DNA of 64,000 nt from an uncultured Pseudovibrio sp. (lineage in GTDB: Bacteria; Pseudomonadota; Alphaproteobacteria; Rhizobiales; Stappiaceae): assembly GCA_947496145.1 (NCBI GenBank), contig CANMBS010000013.1:1-64000 (forward strand), written 5' to 3'. Below the pieces are notes generated by a model. It was not told the origin of the DNA, made no database searches, and was given only the letters and a program-made list of their open reading frames with translations. Each line of letters starts with the position of its first letter. The first letter of the stretch is position 1. The position numbers and the translations under genes were made by a program. Below are positions 8,442-16,059 of the stretch, piece after piece.

Positions 8442-9356
8442 CTATGCTATCAGAGCTTCAACTTCGGCCAGTGTTGGCGCTGAAAGAGCTGCACCGTGTT
8501 TTGTGGTTGAAAGCGCACCACACGCAGCAGCAAAGCGCACGGCTTCGCCCAGTGGTTTACCGCAGGAGAGTGCATAGGCAAGCCCGCCATTAAAGCAGTC
8601 ACCGGCAGCAACCGTATCAACGGAACTAACTTTGTAAGGCTCGATAAAGCCTTCGCTATGGTCATCCTTATAATAGACGCCTTTGGCCCCCAGTTTCATC
8701 ACAGCAGCTGCAACCCCTTGTTCGCGCAGCAAATCAGCGGCTTTTGCGGCCTCCTGCGCGTTTGTCGGGCGCATTCCGGTTAAAATCTCTGTTTCCGTTT
8801 CGTTTGGCGTAACCACATCTATATTTTGTAAAAGACCATCTGGCAAACCACCTGCAGGAGCCGGGGCCGGATCAAAGATGACCTTGCCTCCTGCTGCGCG
8901 GACCTTTTTTGCAGCGCTCAGGCATGTTTTAGCCGGAATTTCCAGTTGCAAAAGCAGAATGCTGGCGTTTTCAAGCAAATCAGATGTGCGGTTCAGGTCA
9001 CTTTCATCCACGGCCAGATTTGCACCACCGATAACAACAATACTGTTTTCTGAGTTTGCATCCACCGCAATCACAGCAATTCCGGTTCCGTTGTTCGGAT
9101 CAGTGAGCACATGATCGCTGCCCACCCCCATCTGTGCCAGTTGACTGGTTGCGATCTCACCGAACCCGTCTTTGCCGATGCGTCCAACAAGTCTCGCCTC
9201 GCCCCCAAGCTTAGCGGCTGCAACTGCCTGATTGCAGCCCTTCCCGCCCAGATCGATGGCGTAACTGTCTCCAAGCAGCGTCTCGCCCGGTTGAGGCAGG
9301 CGCTCGGAGCGTGTGGTGATATCGACGTTGATGGAACCGACAATGACGATGGTCAT
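8442..9356 (-). CDS. rbsK: Ribokinase
   Basis: Ribokinase phosphorylates D-ribose to ribose 5-phosphate with ATP. The PfkB-family features are present: an N-terminal GSINVD motif, the sugar-binding GGKGCNQAVAAAKLGG block at about residues 39-54, and the C-terminal AAGDCFNGGLAYAL motif with the catalytic Asp. The chosen start is ATG at 9356 because AGGGA sits 6 bases upstream; a TTG at 9386 would add ten residues that the family lacks. The gene stands alone, with no ribose transporter in the window. An 18-bp palindrome about 100 bp upstream may be the operator of a LacI-type regulator encoded elsewhere. Confidence 0.9.
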   Translation of the reverse strand: MTIVIVGSINVDITTRSERLPQPGETLLGDSYAIDLGGKGCNQAVAAAKLGGEARLVGRIGKDGFGEIATSQLAQMGVGSDHVLTDPNNGTGIAVIAVDANSENSIVVIGGANLAVDESDLNRTSDLLENASILLLQLEIPAKTCLSAAKKVRAAGGKVIFDPAPAPAGGLPDGLLQNIDVVTPNETETEILTGMRPTNAQEAAKAADLLREQGVAAAVMKLGAKGVYYKDDHSEGFIEPYKVSSVDTVAAGDCFNGGLAYALSCGKPLGEAVRFAAACGALSTTKHGAALSAPTLAEVEALIA

Positions 9357-9781
9357 GGAGCATCCCTGTTTTTGTAGAGGAGGCAAGCTTTGTGCCGCGA
9401 GGTGCGAAGCTTTTGTTTCTTTCTGTTTTTAGTGATAGGGGCAAGTTAGCTGCAAACCAATGCGTTTGCGCGGTTTTCCCCTCTTTGGTGCATGCTCTGC
9501 AATGACGTGGCTCGTTATTTAATGTCAGATATCTATAATCTTAGAAGGCAGAGCCCCCGTGTTACCTCAAAATATTTGGTTACTCAGTGTCGTTGGGCTT
9601 GATTAGCAATCAAACAAAATTTGCGCTGCCCAGAAAGCAAATCTCTAAGAGGGCTGTTTTATAGTCCTTCAGAGCACTATTGCGCATGGGTTTTCACTGG
9701 TTTCTCTTGTCGGCCTTTGCTGATGATACTGGGAAATGTGCGGAGCTTTTGAAGAACTCCGCCGTAACACGAATGTAGATA
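9357..9781. other. Divergent intergenic region, rbsK / P450
   Basis: No coding sequence is supported in these 425 bp. The region must hold the minus-strand rbsK promoter and the plus-strand promoter of the P450 gene. The only clear element is the palindrome at 9452-9469, described separately. Confidence 0.6.
9452..9469. promoter_or_regulatory. Candidate operator upstream of rbsK
   Basis: GCAAAC (9452-9457) and GTTTGC (9464-9469) form perfect inverted half-sites separated by six bases. The half-sites resemble those of LacI/RbsR-type sugar regulators, and the site lies 83-100 bases upstream of the rbsK start, as expected for repression or catabolite control. No regulator gene is adjacent. Confidence 0.4.
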
Positions 9782-11167
9782 ATGGAAAACAAAGTTTCAT
9801 TATATCGTCCACCAGCACCCTATCCGGGAGAACCAGCAGAAGGCTGGAGAAGCTTTCGCAATTACTTAAGCTCTGACCCTCTTGGGGTGATCCCAAAAAA
9901 ACTGTATGAGTGCTCGATTTTTCAATTTGATGATCAGGACCCTTGCAAATTCCTCGTAAACGAGCCGAAACTTCTGTCCAGAGTTTTAGAAGAGCAGCAA
10001 GCGATTTTTCCAAAAGGCGGGGGTATTTCAGACCTTTTAAAGCCAATCCTTCACAATGGTCTGATGTCTGCTGAAGGGGTTGACTGGCAAGATCAGCATG
10101 AAATGGTCGCTCCAATCTTTTCCAACACCAGTGTGAGAATTTCCTTTGGCTACCTGCAAGAAGCGCTGAGTTCATTCGTTGAACGCCTTGAACAACATGC
10201 CGATGGCAGCAAGACCATCAAGCTTGCTGAGGAATTCAACTTTCTTGTTGCGGATGTGAACTTTCGCTGTGTCTTCTCAAAGCCCATTGAAATCCAGCTT
10301 GAGTACCAGTGTTTCGATTCCATCTTAAAGTATGAGGAGGAAGTTTCGGGGGCTGCGCTGGATTTTGAGCGCTATGCTACTGGTGGCCAGCCAAATTTTA
10401 GTGAGGCTGCACTGAAGACAGCAGACAATGTGCGTGATGTGATTTCCAGGATCATTGACGAGCATATGTATAACAAGCCACCAAACTCACAAAACTTCTT
10501 TCAGGTGTTTCAGGAGGCGCGTGTCCCGTCCACCGGTAAGCGCTTTACGAAGTCACAACTCGTTGATCAGGTCGCGAGCATTTTCCTTTCCAGTCATGAA
10601 ACAACCTCAGCAGCGTTGTGCTGGTCCGTCTATATTCTTGCTCAATGTCCGGAGATTGTGGAACGTATCCGCACGGAAGTTCAGCTGGTCACAGCCAGTG
10701 GCCGCATCTCCTACGAGCATTTGCCCCGTCTGCGCTTCACACGCGATGTGTTTAAGGAAGTGCTGCGTTTGTATCCGCCTGTCTTGTATCTTTCCCGCTT
10801 TGCGCGTGAGGATACAACCCTTGGAGATACGCTTATCCCAAGGGGCTCCATGGTCGTCATCAGTCCCTGGGTCGTTCATCGTCATCGGTCCTTCTGGGAA
10901 AATCCGGATATGTTTGACCCGGACCGGTTCTCTCGCGGAGAAGCAAAAGCTACGCTTGGAAGCTATTTTCCATTTGGGCTTGGACCCCGCATGTGCACCG
11001 GAGCAAGCTATGTCACCTTCTTAGGAATCAAGGTGATCGCGCGATTGTGTACCATGTTTGATTTTGAAACGGTCAACACGGATGAAGTGCGCCCAGACAG
11101 TACTCTTTATCTAAAACCGTCAAGACCTGTTTTATGTAAAGTACATAAAAGGAAGTTTAATAAGTAG
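9782..11167 (+). CDS. Cytochrome P450
   Basis: This is a haem monooxygenase. The haem-binding loop is FPFGLGPRMC with the axial Cys405, the ExxR motif is in FKEVLRLYPP, and the PERF-like segment is FDPDRF. The oxygen-activating I-helix reads LSSHETTSAAL, keeping the E-T-T core but with Ser/His where Gly/Ala-Gly is usual. Length 461 aa is normal, and there is no membrane anchor, so it should be soluble and need separate redox partners, none of which is adjacent. The region around 300 (AREDTTLGD) matches fatty-acid/alkane-type bacterial P450s, but the substrate cannot be named. The next gene begins 29 bp downstream on the same strand and ends at a terminator, so the two probably form an operon. 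Confidence 0.92.
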   Translation: MENKVSLYRPPAPYPGEPAEGWRSFRNYLSSDPLGVIPKKLYECSIFQFDDQDPCKFLVNEPKLLSRVLEEQQAIFPKGGGISDLLKPILHNGLMSAEGVDWQDQHEMVAPIFSNTSVRISFGYLQEALSSFVERLEQHADGSKTIKLAEEFNFLVADVNFRCVFSKPIEIQLEYQCFDSILKYEEEVSGAALDFERYATGGQPNFSEAALKTADNVRDVISRIIDEHMYNKPPNSQNFFQVFQEARVPSTGKRFTKSQLVDQVASIFLSSHETTSAALCWSVYILAQCPEIVERIRTEVQLVTASGRISYEHLPRLRFTRDVFKEVLRLYPPVLYLSRFAREDTTLGDTLIPRGSMVVISPWVVHRHRSFWENPDMFDPDRFSRGEAKATLGSYFPFGLGPRMCTGASYVTFLGIKVIARLCTMFDFETVNTDEVRPDSTLYLKPSRPVLCKVHKRKFNK

Positions 11168-11196
11168 CCGGAAGGTCAACAGTAGAGGTTACCCCC

Positions 11197-12372
11197 ATGG
11201 ATGCCAAAGTACTACAACAACTAAAAGCAAACCTTCAGAAGGCTAGACGCCAGCCTGTTAACTTTGCGTATTCTCCAAATAAGAATCCAAAGGAAGACGA
11301 TACTTTGATGCTTCATCCCCGGAAGAAGCCAAAAATGCTTTTGGTCGCGGTCAAGAAAGAGACCAAGAACCCGAAGAGCATGTGCGGGGAAATGACCATC
11401 AAAAGTAAGGATATGACCATCGAATGTGTTGGTAAGCCACCCACTCAGGGGCTTATCAAGATGATGCGCAAGTTCCTTATCAGTCAGAAGATGAACTTTA
11501 AGATTCATGTGAAAGATGAAGACGGGAATCTGGTTCATTCTGATAGCAAGCCCGGCGAAGGTGAAGAGGGTGAAGAAGGACTGCTGAACAAGTTCTCGCA
11601 TGAAGATGATACGGTTGAAGATACCGGCAGTGATGAAGCCTTCACCGATGAAGAACTTGCAGCCAGTGGCGAAAATCTGGAAGACACCGAGGAAGATGAG
11701 GATACATCTGAGCAGGATGCACTGGACGCTGCGGCGGAAGATGCGGCTCAAGAAGAAGCTTTACGCGAAAAACTTGGTGCCATCCTTGCAGCAATCACCA
11801 AGAAGGTTCAGTCTGCCCTTGGCGGTGACGAGGCTCTGGATACGGCGCTTCGTCAGCAGCTCGGTATCATTGAGACGGCTGTTAATGCTCTTGACGATAA
11901 AGGCACTCAGGCAGCAGTGAAGGCAATTCTTGAGCTTCTGGCACAAAAGCCGGGTGCTAAGAAGGTTGACCAGAAGGCTGTTGCTGCCGCACTTAAAGAG
12001 CTTCAGATACAACGTGTCACGGCTGAGTCCAATCTGAAGAGCCTTATGGCCAGCCTCAAGAACCATCAGGACCCGCGTATGCGGCTGATTGCGGCTAAGG
12101 GCCCCGGCGAAGGTCTGATGGGCAATGCGAGCCTGCTGAAAGGCCATCTGGATGTGGTGATGCGCGATATCAAATCTTGGGGTGCAGCGCCTGCTGACAA
12201 ACGCCCTGCTGTTGCGCAAAAACTATCCGGCAGTATCGCAACACTGAATGCGCATCTGGATTCAGATAATCTGATTACTTTGTTGGAGAAAAATCCACTC
12301 GGAGTATCGGTTTCCATCAAGAAACCTATTTCAGCTGCGCTGAAAGAACTTCAACAAACCATTTCTACCTGA
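11197..12372 (+). CDS. Uncharacterised protein with acidic linker and coiled-coil C-terminus
   Basis: I do not recognise a named family. The 391-aa product has three parts. Residues 1-110 form a compact-looking, Lys-rich N-terminal domain starting MDAKVLQQLKANLQKARR. Residues 115-190 are extremely acidic (runs of Glu/Asp with few hydrophobics) and probably disordered. Residues 190-391 are Ala/Leu/Lys/Gln-rich and look helical. There is no signal peptide or membrane segment. The start has AGAGG upstream. It follows the P450 gene by 29 bp and is closed by a hairpin terminator. Its place just before the type VI cluster invites a link with secretion, but nothing in the protein proves it. Confidence 0.7.
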   Translation: MDAKVLQQLKANLQKARRQPVNFAYSPNKNPKEDDTLMLHPRKKPKMLLVAVKKETKNPKSMCGEMTIKSKDMTIECVGKPPTQGLIKMMRKFLISQKMNFKIHVKDEDGNLVHSDSKPGEGEEGEEGLLNKFSHEDDTVEDTGSDEAFTDEELAASGENLEDTEEDEDTSEQDALDAAAEDAAQEEALREKLGAILAAITKKVQSALGGDEALDTALRQQLGIIETAVNALDDKGTQAAVKAILELLAQKPGAKKVDQKAVAAALKELQIQRVTAESNLKSLMASLKNHQDPRMRLIAAKGPGEGLMGNASLLKGHLDVVMRDIKSWGAAPADKRPAVAQKLSGSIATLNAHLDSDNLITLLEKNPLGVSVSIKKPISAALKELQQTIST

Positions 12373-12379
12373 CCTTCCC

Positions 12380-12416
12380 GCCCCATGTTGCACTCATTGT
12401 GACATGGGGCTGTTTT
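12380..12416 (+). terminator. Rho-independent terminator after the P450 operon
   Basis: GCCCCATGT (12380-12388) pairs with ACATGGGGC (12402-12410), extended by a T-G pair, and is followed by TGTTTT. It ends transcription of the P450 and 391-aa genes and separates them from the next reading frame. Confidence 0.75.
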
Positions 12417-12456
12417 ATCTGGTCAGGTGAGACCTGAGCTTTGAGGATCACTGGCA

Positions 12457-13473
12457 TTGGCTTGTTTTTGTTTCTGTCCGGATATCATTCCTGATCTCAA
12501 CTTAAATCTGATTCCGCCACTCGCTCTTAAAGCAGGTGAAGCGACGAGATTGCCGCGTATTATCGGACCGTCCTTACACATGACACCACTGAGTTCGCTG
12601 TTACGGTTTCGACCTTTCAACTTTCTGAGCCTTGCCCAGCTGCTGGCATTAAATGAAAGCATTAATGCACGTCTGGCAGCCGCCGCTGATCTTGCATTAC
12701 GTCTGACAGATGCCCTCACTTTATCAGCGACCAGAACAAAACTGCGAAAACTTGCAAACACGGCTGCACGGTTCGCCTTGCCACTTGCAGCAGGTCTGGG
12801 CAATCTGCCCGGGCATCTTCTTGCAAAACTGGGACTGGTTGCTCAGCTTATCTTACAGATCAAAGGGCTGGGACTTAATCCTTTCAATCTCAGTCACGGT
12901 CTTGATCGGCTTACTCTCATTCTTCCGAAAGCCCGGGCTAACCTGCCACTGCTAAGCCTCATTGATCTGGGCCTGAAACAAGGGCTTAACATGCATTCTT
13001 CGGCAGATTTTAATAAGCTTTCGCAGATGCTGAGTAGTTTTGGTCGCTGGAACCTTGGGTTTAAGTTTGATCTTAAGCCGGCACTAAGAATTCTTGCAGC
13101 ACTGAACACTATTGGCCTGCTTGGTCTTGCCTTCGGTGAGAACCTCTTTTCAAACGTGCGCGCCTGGCCCCGCATAACATCAAAGCTGGCATTATTTTCA
13201 CGTTTGCTGCCACAGTTAAAGCTGAAGTTGCCGACCTCAAGGCTGGACTTAAGCGATCTTGACCTGAATCTGGGTCAGGCAGAGTGGCTTCGCAATGCAA
13301 ACCGCACTTCGGTCAGAGCAGCAGCACGCGCCTCCCTGAGAGCATCAGCTGGACTGAATCCAGGGTTATTTGCAAAGACAGAGGCTGCTGTTGGATTGGG
13401 CTACGCTCTTTCTGCAGCATTGAATGTTAAACCTACAACCAGATGCTGTAGTCGCTGCGCTTTAGTCTTTTAG
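12457..13473 (+). CDS. Leu/Ala-rich protein of unknown function with Cys clusters at both ends
   Basis: The function is not recognised. The 338-aa product is about half Leu and Ala, with basic residues spread through amphipathic helices. It begins MACFCFCPDI followed by a low-complexity stretch alternating Leu, Asn and Pro (PDLNLNLIPPL), and ends near TRCCSRCALVF. No classical signal peptide is present. The ATG has GAGG about 9 bases upstream and the frame stays open for 1 kb, while the other strand gives only fragments, which supports a real gene. It overlaps the convergent kinase gene by 41 bp, so its last 13 codons, including the CCxxC, lie inside that gene. Cysteine pairs at both ends could bind metal or form disulfides. 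A type VI cargo or phage-derived structural role is only a guess. Confidence 0.6.
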   Translation: MACFCFCPDIIPDLNLNLIPPLALKAGEATRLPRIIGPSLHMTPLSSLLRFRPFNFLSLAQLLALNESINARLAAAADLALRLTDALTLSATRTKLRKLANTAARFALPLAAGLGNLPGHLLAKLGLVAQLILQIKGLGLNPFNLSHGLDRLTLILPKARANLPLLSLIDLGLKQGLNMHSSADFNKLSQMLSSFGRWNLGFKFDLKPALRILAALNTIGLLGLAFGENLFSNVRAWPRITSKLALFSRLLPQLKLKLPTSRLDLSDLDLNLGQAEWLRNANRTSVRAAARASLRASAGLNPGLFAKTEAAVGLGYALSAALNVKPTTRCCSRCALVF

Positions 13474-14245
13474 CCCGATCACTGGCGTCGAACGTTAACA
13501 GTTGACCAATCAATTGACGCCATTCCTCAGGAACCGGGTTGAGATCCAGCGCTTTGTTTCTGAAGGCTATCGCAGCCTCGTATGTTTGCTGGATATGATC
13601 TTTAAAACCAAAAATTTCGGCAAGGATCAACCCGAGCGCATAAAGGTCAGAAGCTTTTGAAATGACATTGCCACCCAATCCCAGTTGCTCTGGTGCAGCA
13701 TAATTTATATGTCCTGCAAAGCTGTTGGCTGGCCTTATAAAGGGAAGTTCTTCTGCAAACGCGCAATAAGAAAAATCAAACAAGATCAGGCCGTGTTGAC
13801 CTTTTGAGCTGAGCAAGATGTTGTTTGGTGCCAGATCAAGGTGTGCGATCTCCATTTGATGCAACTGACCTATTGTGCTGATAAGCTGCTTTGCCAGCTC
13901 ACTCTTTTGATCAGGATACTCTGGAGAGTGTGCCAGCCAGTCCGAGAGCAACTGCCCGTCTATTTTTTCCATCACTAAAATGAGGTCTTCACCTTGTTGT
14001 TTTAATTCAACAAATGCAGGCGCGATTGTGCCATGCAGATGTTGAAGTGCTTTTGCTTCGCGGATCAGAACCTGCTGAGGTATGGCAGTGGAAGAAACTT
14101 TCTTTTCTGCCAGTATGCGGCCCGTCGATGAACACTTGTAAAATCTAACAGTACTATTTGAGGTGGATTTTTCAGAGTGGGTCAAGATTGTCTCATGGTG
14201 ATCATTAAGTTCCTTAAGCACACTTAGTTTTGTCGATCCGGTCAA
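13433..14245 (-). CDS. Ser/Thr protein kinase, probably T6SS-linked (PpkA-like kinase domain only)
   Basis: This is a eukaryotic-type Ser/Thr kinase. Residues 45-265 carry a candidate ATP-binding Lys (AEKK, 48-49), a helix-C Glu (REAKAL, Glu63), the catalytic loop HLDLAPNN (Asp137, Asn142), the metal-binding triad as DFS (157-159) instead of DFG, and AAPEQ (183-187). The usual HRD Arg is Leu, so activation-loop phosphorylation may not be needed. There is no membrane helix or sensor domain, unlike Pseudomonas PpkA, so the protein should be cytoplasmic. It is encoded opposite to the type VI operon, just upstream of tssA. The likely partner is the FHA protein at 31741, as in kinase/FHA-controlled type VI systems. 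No PppA-type phosphatase is seen in the window. Confidence 0.85.
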   Translation of the reverse strand: MTGSTKLSVLKELNDHHETILTHSEKSTSNSTVRFYKCSSTGRILAEKKVSSTAIPQQVLIREAKALQHLHGTIAPAFVELKQQGEDLILVMEKIDGQLLSDWLAHSPEYPDQKSELAKQLISTIGQLHQMEIAHLDLAPNNILLSSKGQHGLILFDFSYCAFAEELPFIRPANSFAGHINYAAPEQLGLGGNVISKASDLYALGLILAEIFGFKDHIQQTYEAAIAFRNKALDLNPVPEEWRQLIGQLLTFDASDRAKRLKRSDYSIWL

Positions 14246-14355
14246 CCAGTTAATAACGATATTAGCAGTTCACCCGGTAACGTACACACAATGAAATAAC
14301 CTAGCGGAATAAGATGCAGGCATCTGGGGTGAGTACCCTGTTTATTTGGCAACCC

Positions 14356-14385
14356 CTACCAATATGAAGCGCAAATACTTGGTAG
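14356..14385. promoter_or_regulatory. Inverted repeat in the tssA promoter region
   Basis: CTACCAA (14356-14362) and TTGGTAG (14379-14385) are perfect inverted half-sites 16 bases apart, about 50-80 bases before the tssA start, in the only intergenic space ahead of the long type VI operon. It could be an operator or a leader hairpin. I saw no convincing sigma-54 or sigma-70 promoter next to it. Confidence 0.3.
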
Positions 14386-14436
14386 TTATAGGACTTCCAG
14401 TCCCATTAAGCAGTCGCAAAACGGGATAGATTTCGA

Positions 14437-15483
14437 ATGGATCCAACGCCTTCCCTTCAACCTATTGAGGAGAACGCACCTTGCGGACCGGATCTTGAGT
14501 ACGATCCTGATTTCCTAACCATGGAAACAGCGGCCAGCGGCACCCAGGATCACCAGATTGGTGAATCCATCATTAAAGGGGAAGAGCCGGACTGGAAAGA
14601 AGCGTTACGTCTTTCAAGCCAGCTTCTTACAAGAACCTATGATCTTCGCGTTGCCATTATTCACGCACAATCCCTGATTGCGATTGAAGGGTTTCCGGGC
14701 TTTGCCAAAGGCCTGGACTTTATTGCGCAAATGCTGGACTCCTTCTGGGATACGCTGCATCCGGAGCTTGATCCGGCTGAGGGGCACGACCCGATTATGC
14801 GTGCAAACGTTCTGTCTGCTTTGAACGACAGACGTTCAACACTTACTCTGCTCAGAAATGCCGTCATGGTGAAGTCCAAGATCTTTGGTGTATGGTCGCT
14901 GCATGAGACCGCTATCGCCAGAGGGGATGCCGAAACACCTGAAGGGCGAAGCCGCCCAGACATTGCGGCCTTTGACGCAGCCCTCAGAGAAGCAGATTTC
15001 GAAAACCTCACAGAGATTTTTAATTCAATCGAAACTGCAATTGGAACTTGTGAGCATATTCGAGACTTCTTTGCTCAACATGGCGGGCTCATCCTGGATG
15101 AGCTTATCAGAGAGCTGAAACAGGCAAAGTTCCTGCTTGCTCCAGCCATAGAAAACGCAGAACTCTCAGAAGATGGAGAGGATGAAGACTCTACGGAAGA
15201 AAATGGTAAATCGTCTTCATCCGGCAAGAAAACCGCAAGTTTTACCGGAACAGTTATAAACCGAACTGACGTGTTAAGGGCTCTTGATGAAGTTTGTGCG
15301 TATTACAAGCGTAGTGAACCTTCAAGTCCGGTTCCTCTTCTACTGGGTCGGGCTCGACGTCTCGTTGATCTCGACTTTTATTCCATCATCAAGGACCTTG
15401 CTCCTGATGGGGAAGCGCAAGTTTTGAACATCAGCGGGTCACGGCCCGAAAACGACGACGAACATTCTGGTTCAATCGACTAA
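14437..15483 (+). CDS. tssA: Type VI secretion protein TssA
   Basis: TssA helps build the baseplate and guides sheath and tube growth in the cytoplasm. The N-terminal ImpA domain (about residues 8-135) is clear, with the conserved opening PIEENAPCGPDLEYDPDF and the helical repeat around WDTLHPELDP. An acidic, serine-rich linker (about 245-270) precedes a C-terminal helical segment with VLRALDEVCAYY and EPSSPVPLLLGRARRLV, the ending of the short TssA class (348 aa). The gene opens the long plus-strand operon; tssB follows after 42 bp. Confidence 0.93.
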   Translation: MDPTPSLQPIEENAPCGPDLEYDPDFLTMETAASGTQDHQIGESIIKGEEPDWKEALRLSSQLLTRTYDLRVAIIHAQSLIAIEGFPGFAKGLDFIAQMLDSFWDTLHPELDPAEGHDPIMRANVLSALNDRRSTLTLLRNAVMVKSKIFGVWSLHETAIARGDAETPEGRSRPDIAAFDAALREADFENLTEIFNSIETAIGTCEHIRDFFAQHGGLILDELIRELKQAKFLLAPAIENAELSEDGEDEDSTEENGKSSSSGKKTASFTGTVINRTDVLRALDEVCAYYKRSEPSSPVPLLLGRARRLVDLDFYSIIKDLAPDGEAQVLNISGSRPENDDEHSGSID

Positions 15484-15525
15484 CCCAGGTCTGAATAAGA
15501 ACAAAAGTACCGGGAACGCGATCAT

Positions 15526-16059
15526 ATGGCAAAACAAAGTAGTCAGAAGTTTATTGCGAGGAACAGAGCCCCTCGAGTTCAGATTGAATATGACGTGGAG
15601 CTTTACGGTGCAGAAAAAACCATCCAGCTGCCATTTGTTGCTGGCGTGATGGCTGATCTTTCCGGAAAGCCAGAGGACCCACTTCCACCGGTCGGAGACC
15701 GAAAAGCTCTTGAGATTGACGTCGACAACTTTGATGAACGTATGAAGTCGATGAAGCCACGTGTGGCCTTTCGCGTCCCCAACACTTTGACTGGTGAAGG
15801 TAATTTGAGCGTCGATCTGACTTTCGAAAGTATGGAAGATTTTTCGCCAGCAGCGGTGGCCCGTAAAGTGGATGCCCTGCGTTCCTTGCTTGAGGCCCGT
15901 ACCCAGCTTTCAAACCTGATGACCTATATGGACGGAAAATCCGGCGCCGAAGAGCTGATCGGAAAGGTTTTGAATGATCCTGCCCTTTTGGAAACACTAG
16001 CTGCGGCATCTAAAGCTGATGATGCAGCTGGCGAAGAGAAGGACGAGAATGATGGCTGA
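15526..16059 (+). CDS. tssB: T6SS contractile sheath small subunit TssB
   Basis: TssB (VipA) pairs with TssC to form the contractile sheath around the Hcp tube. The signature blocks are present: RAPRVQIEYDVE, LPFVAGVMADLSG, DVDNFDERM, and FESMEDFSPAAVARKV leading to the C-terminal helices. At 177 aa it is the normal length. A ribosome-binding GGGA precedes the ATG. The C-terminal codons overlap the start of tssC, giving coupled synthesis of the two partners. A second, TssB-like domain occurs in the fusion protein at 26410. Confidence 0.96.
   Translation: MAKQSSQKFIARNRAPRVQIEYDVELYGAEKTIQLPFVAGVMADLSGKPEDPLPPVGDRKALEIDVDNFDERMKSMKPRVAFRVPNTLTGEGNLSVDLTFESMEDFSPAAVARKVDALRSLLEARTQLSNLMTYMDGKSGAEELIGKVLNDPALLETLAAASKADDAAGEEKDENDG

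Noticed and set aside
14345-14366. TTGGCAACCCC stretch before tssA as a sigma-54 promoter
   Set aside because: The GG of the -24 element is present but there is no TTGC at the -12 spacing.
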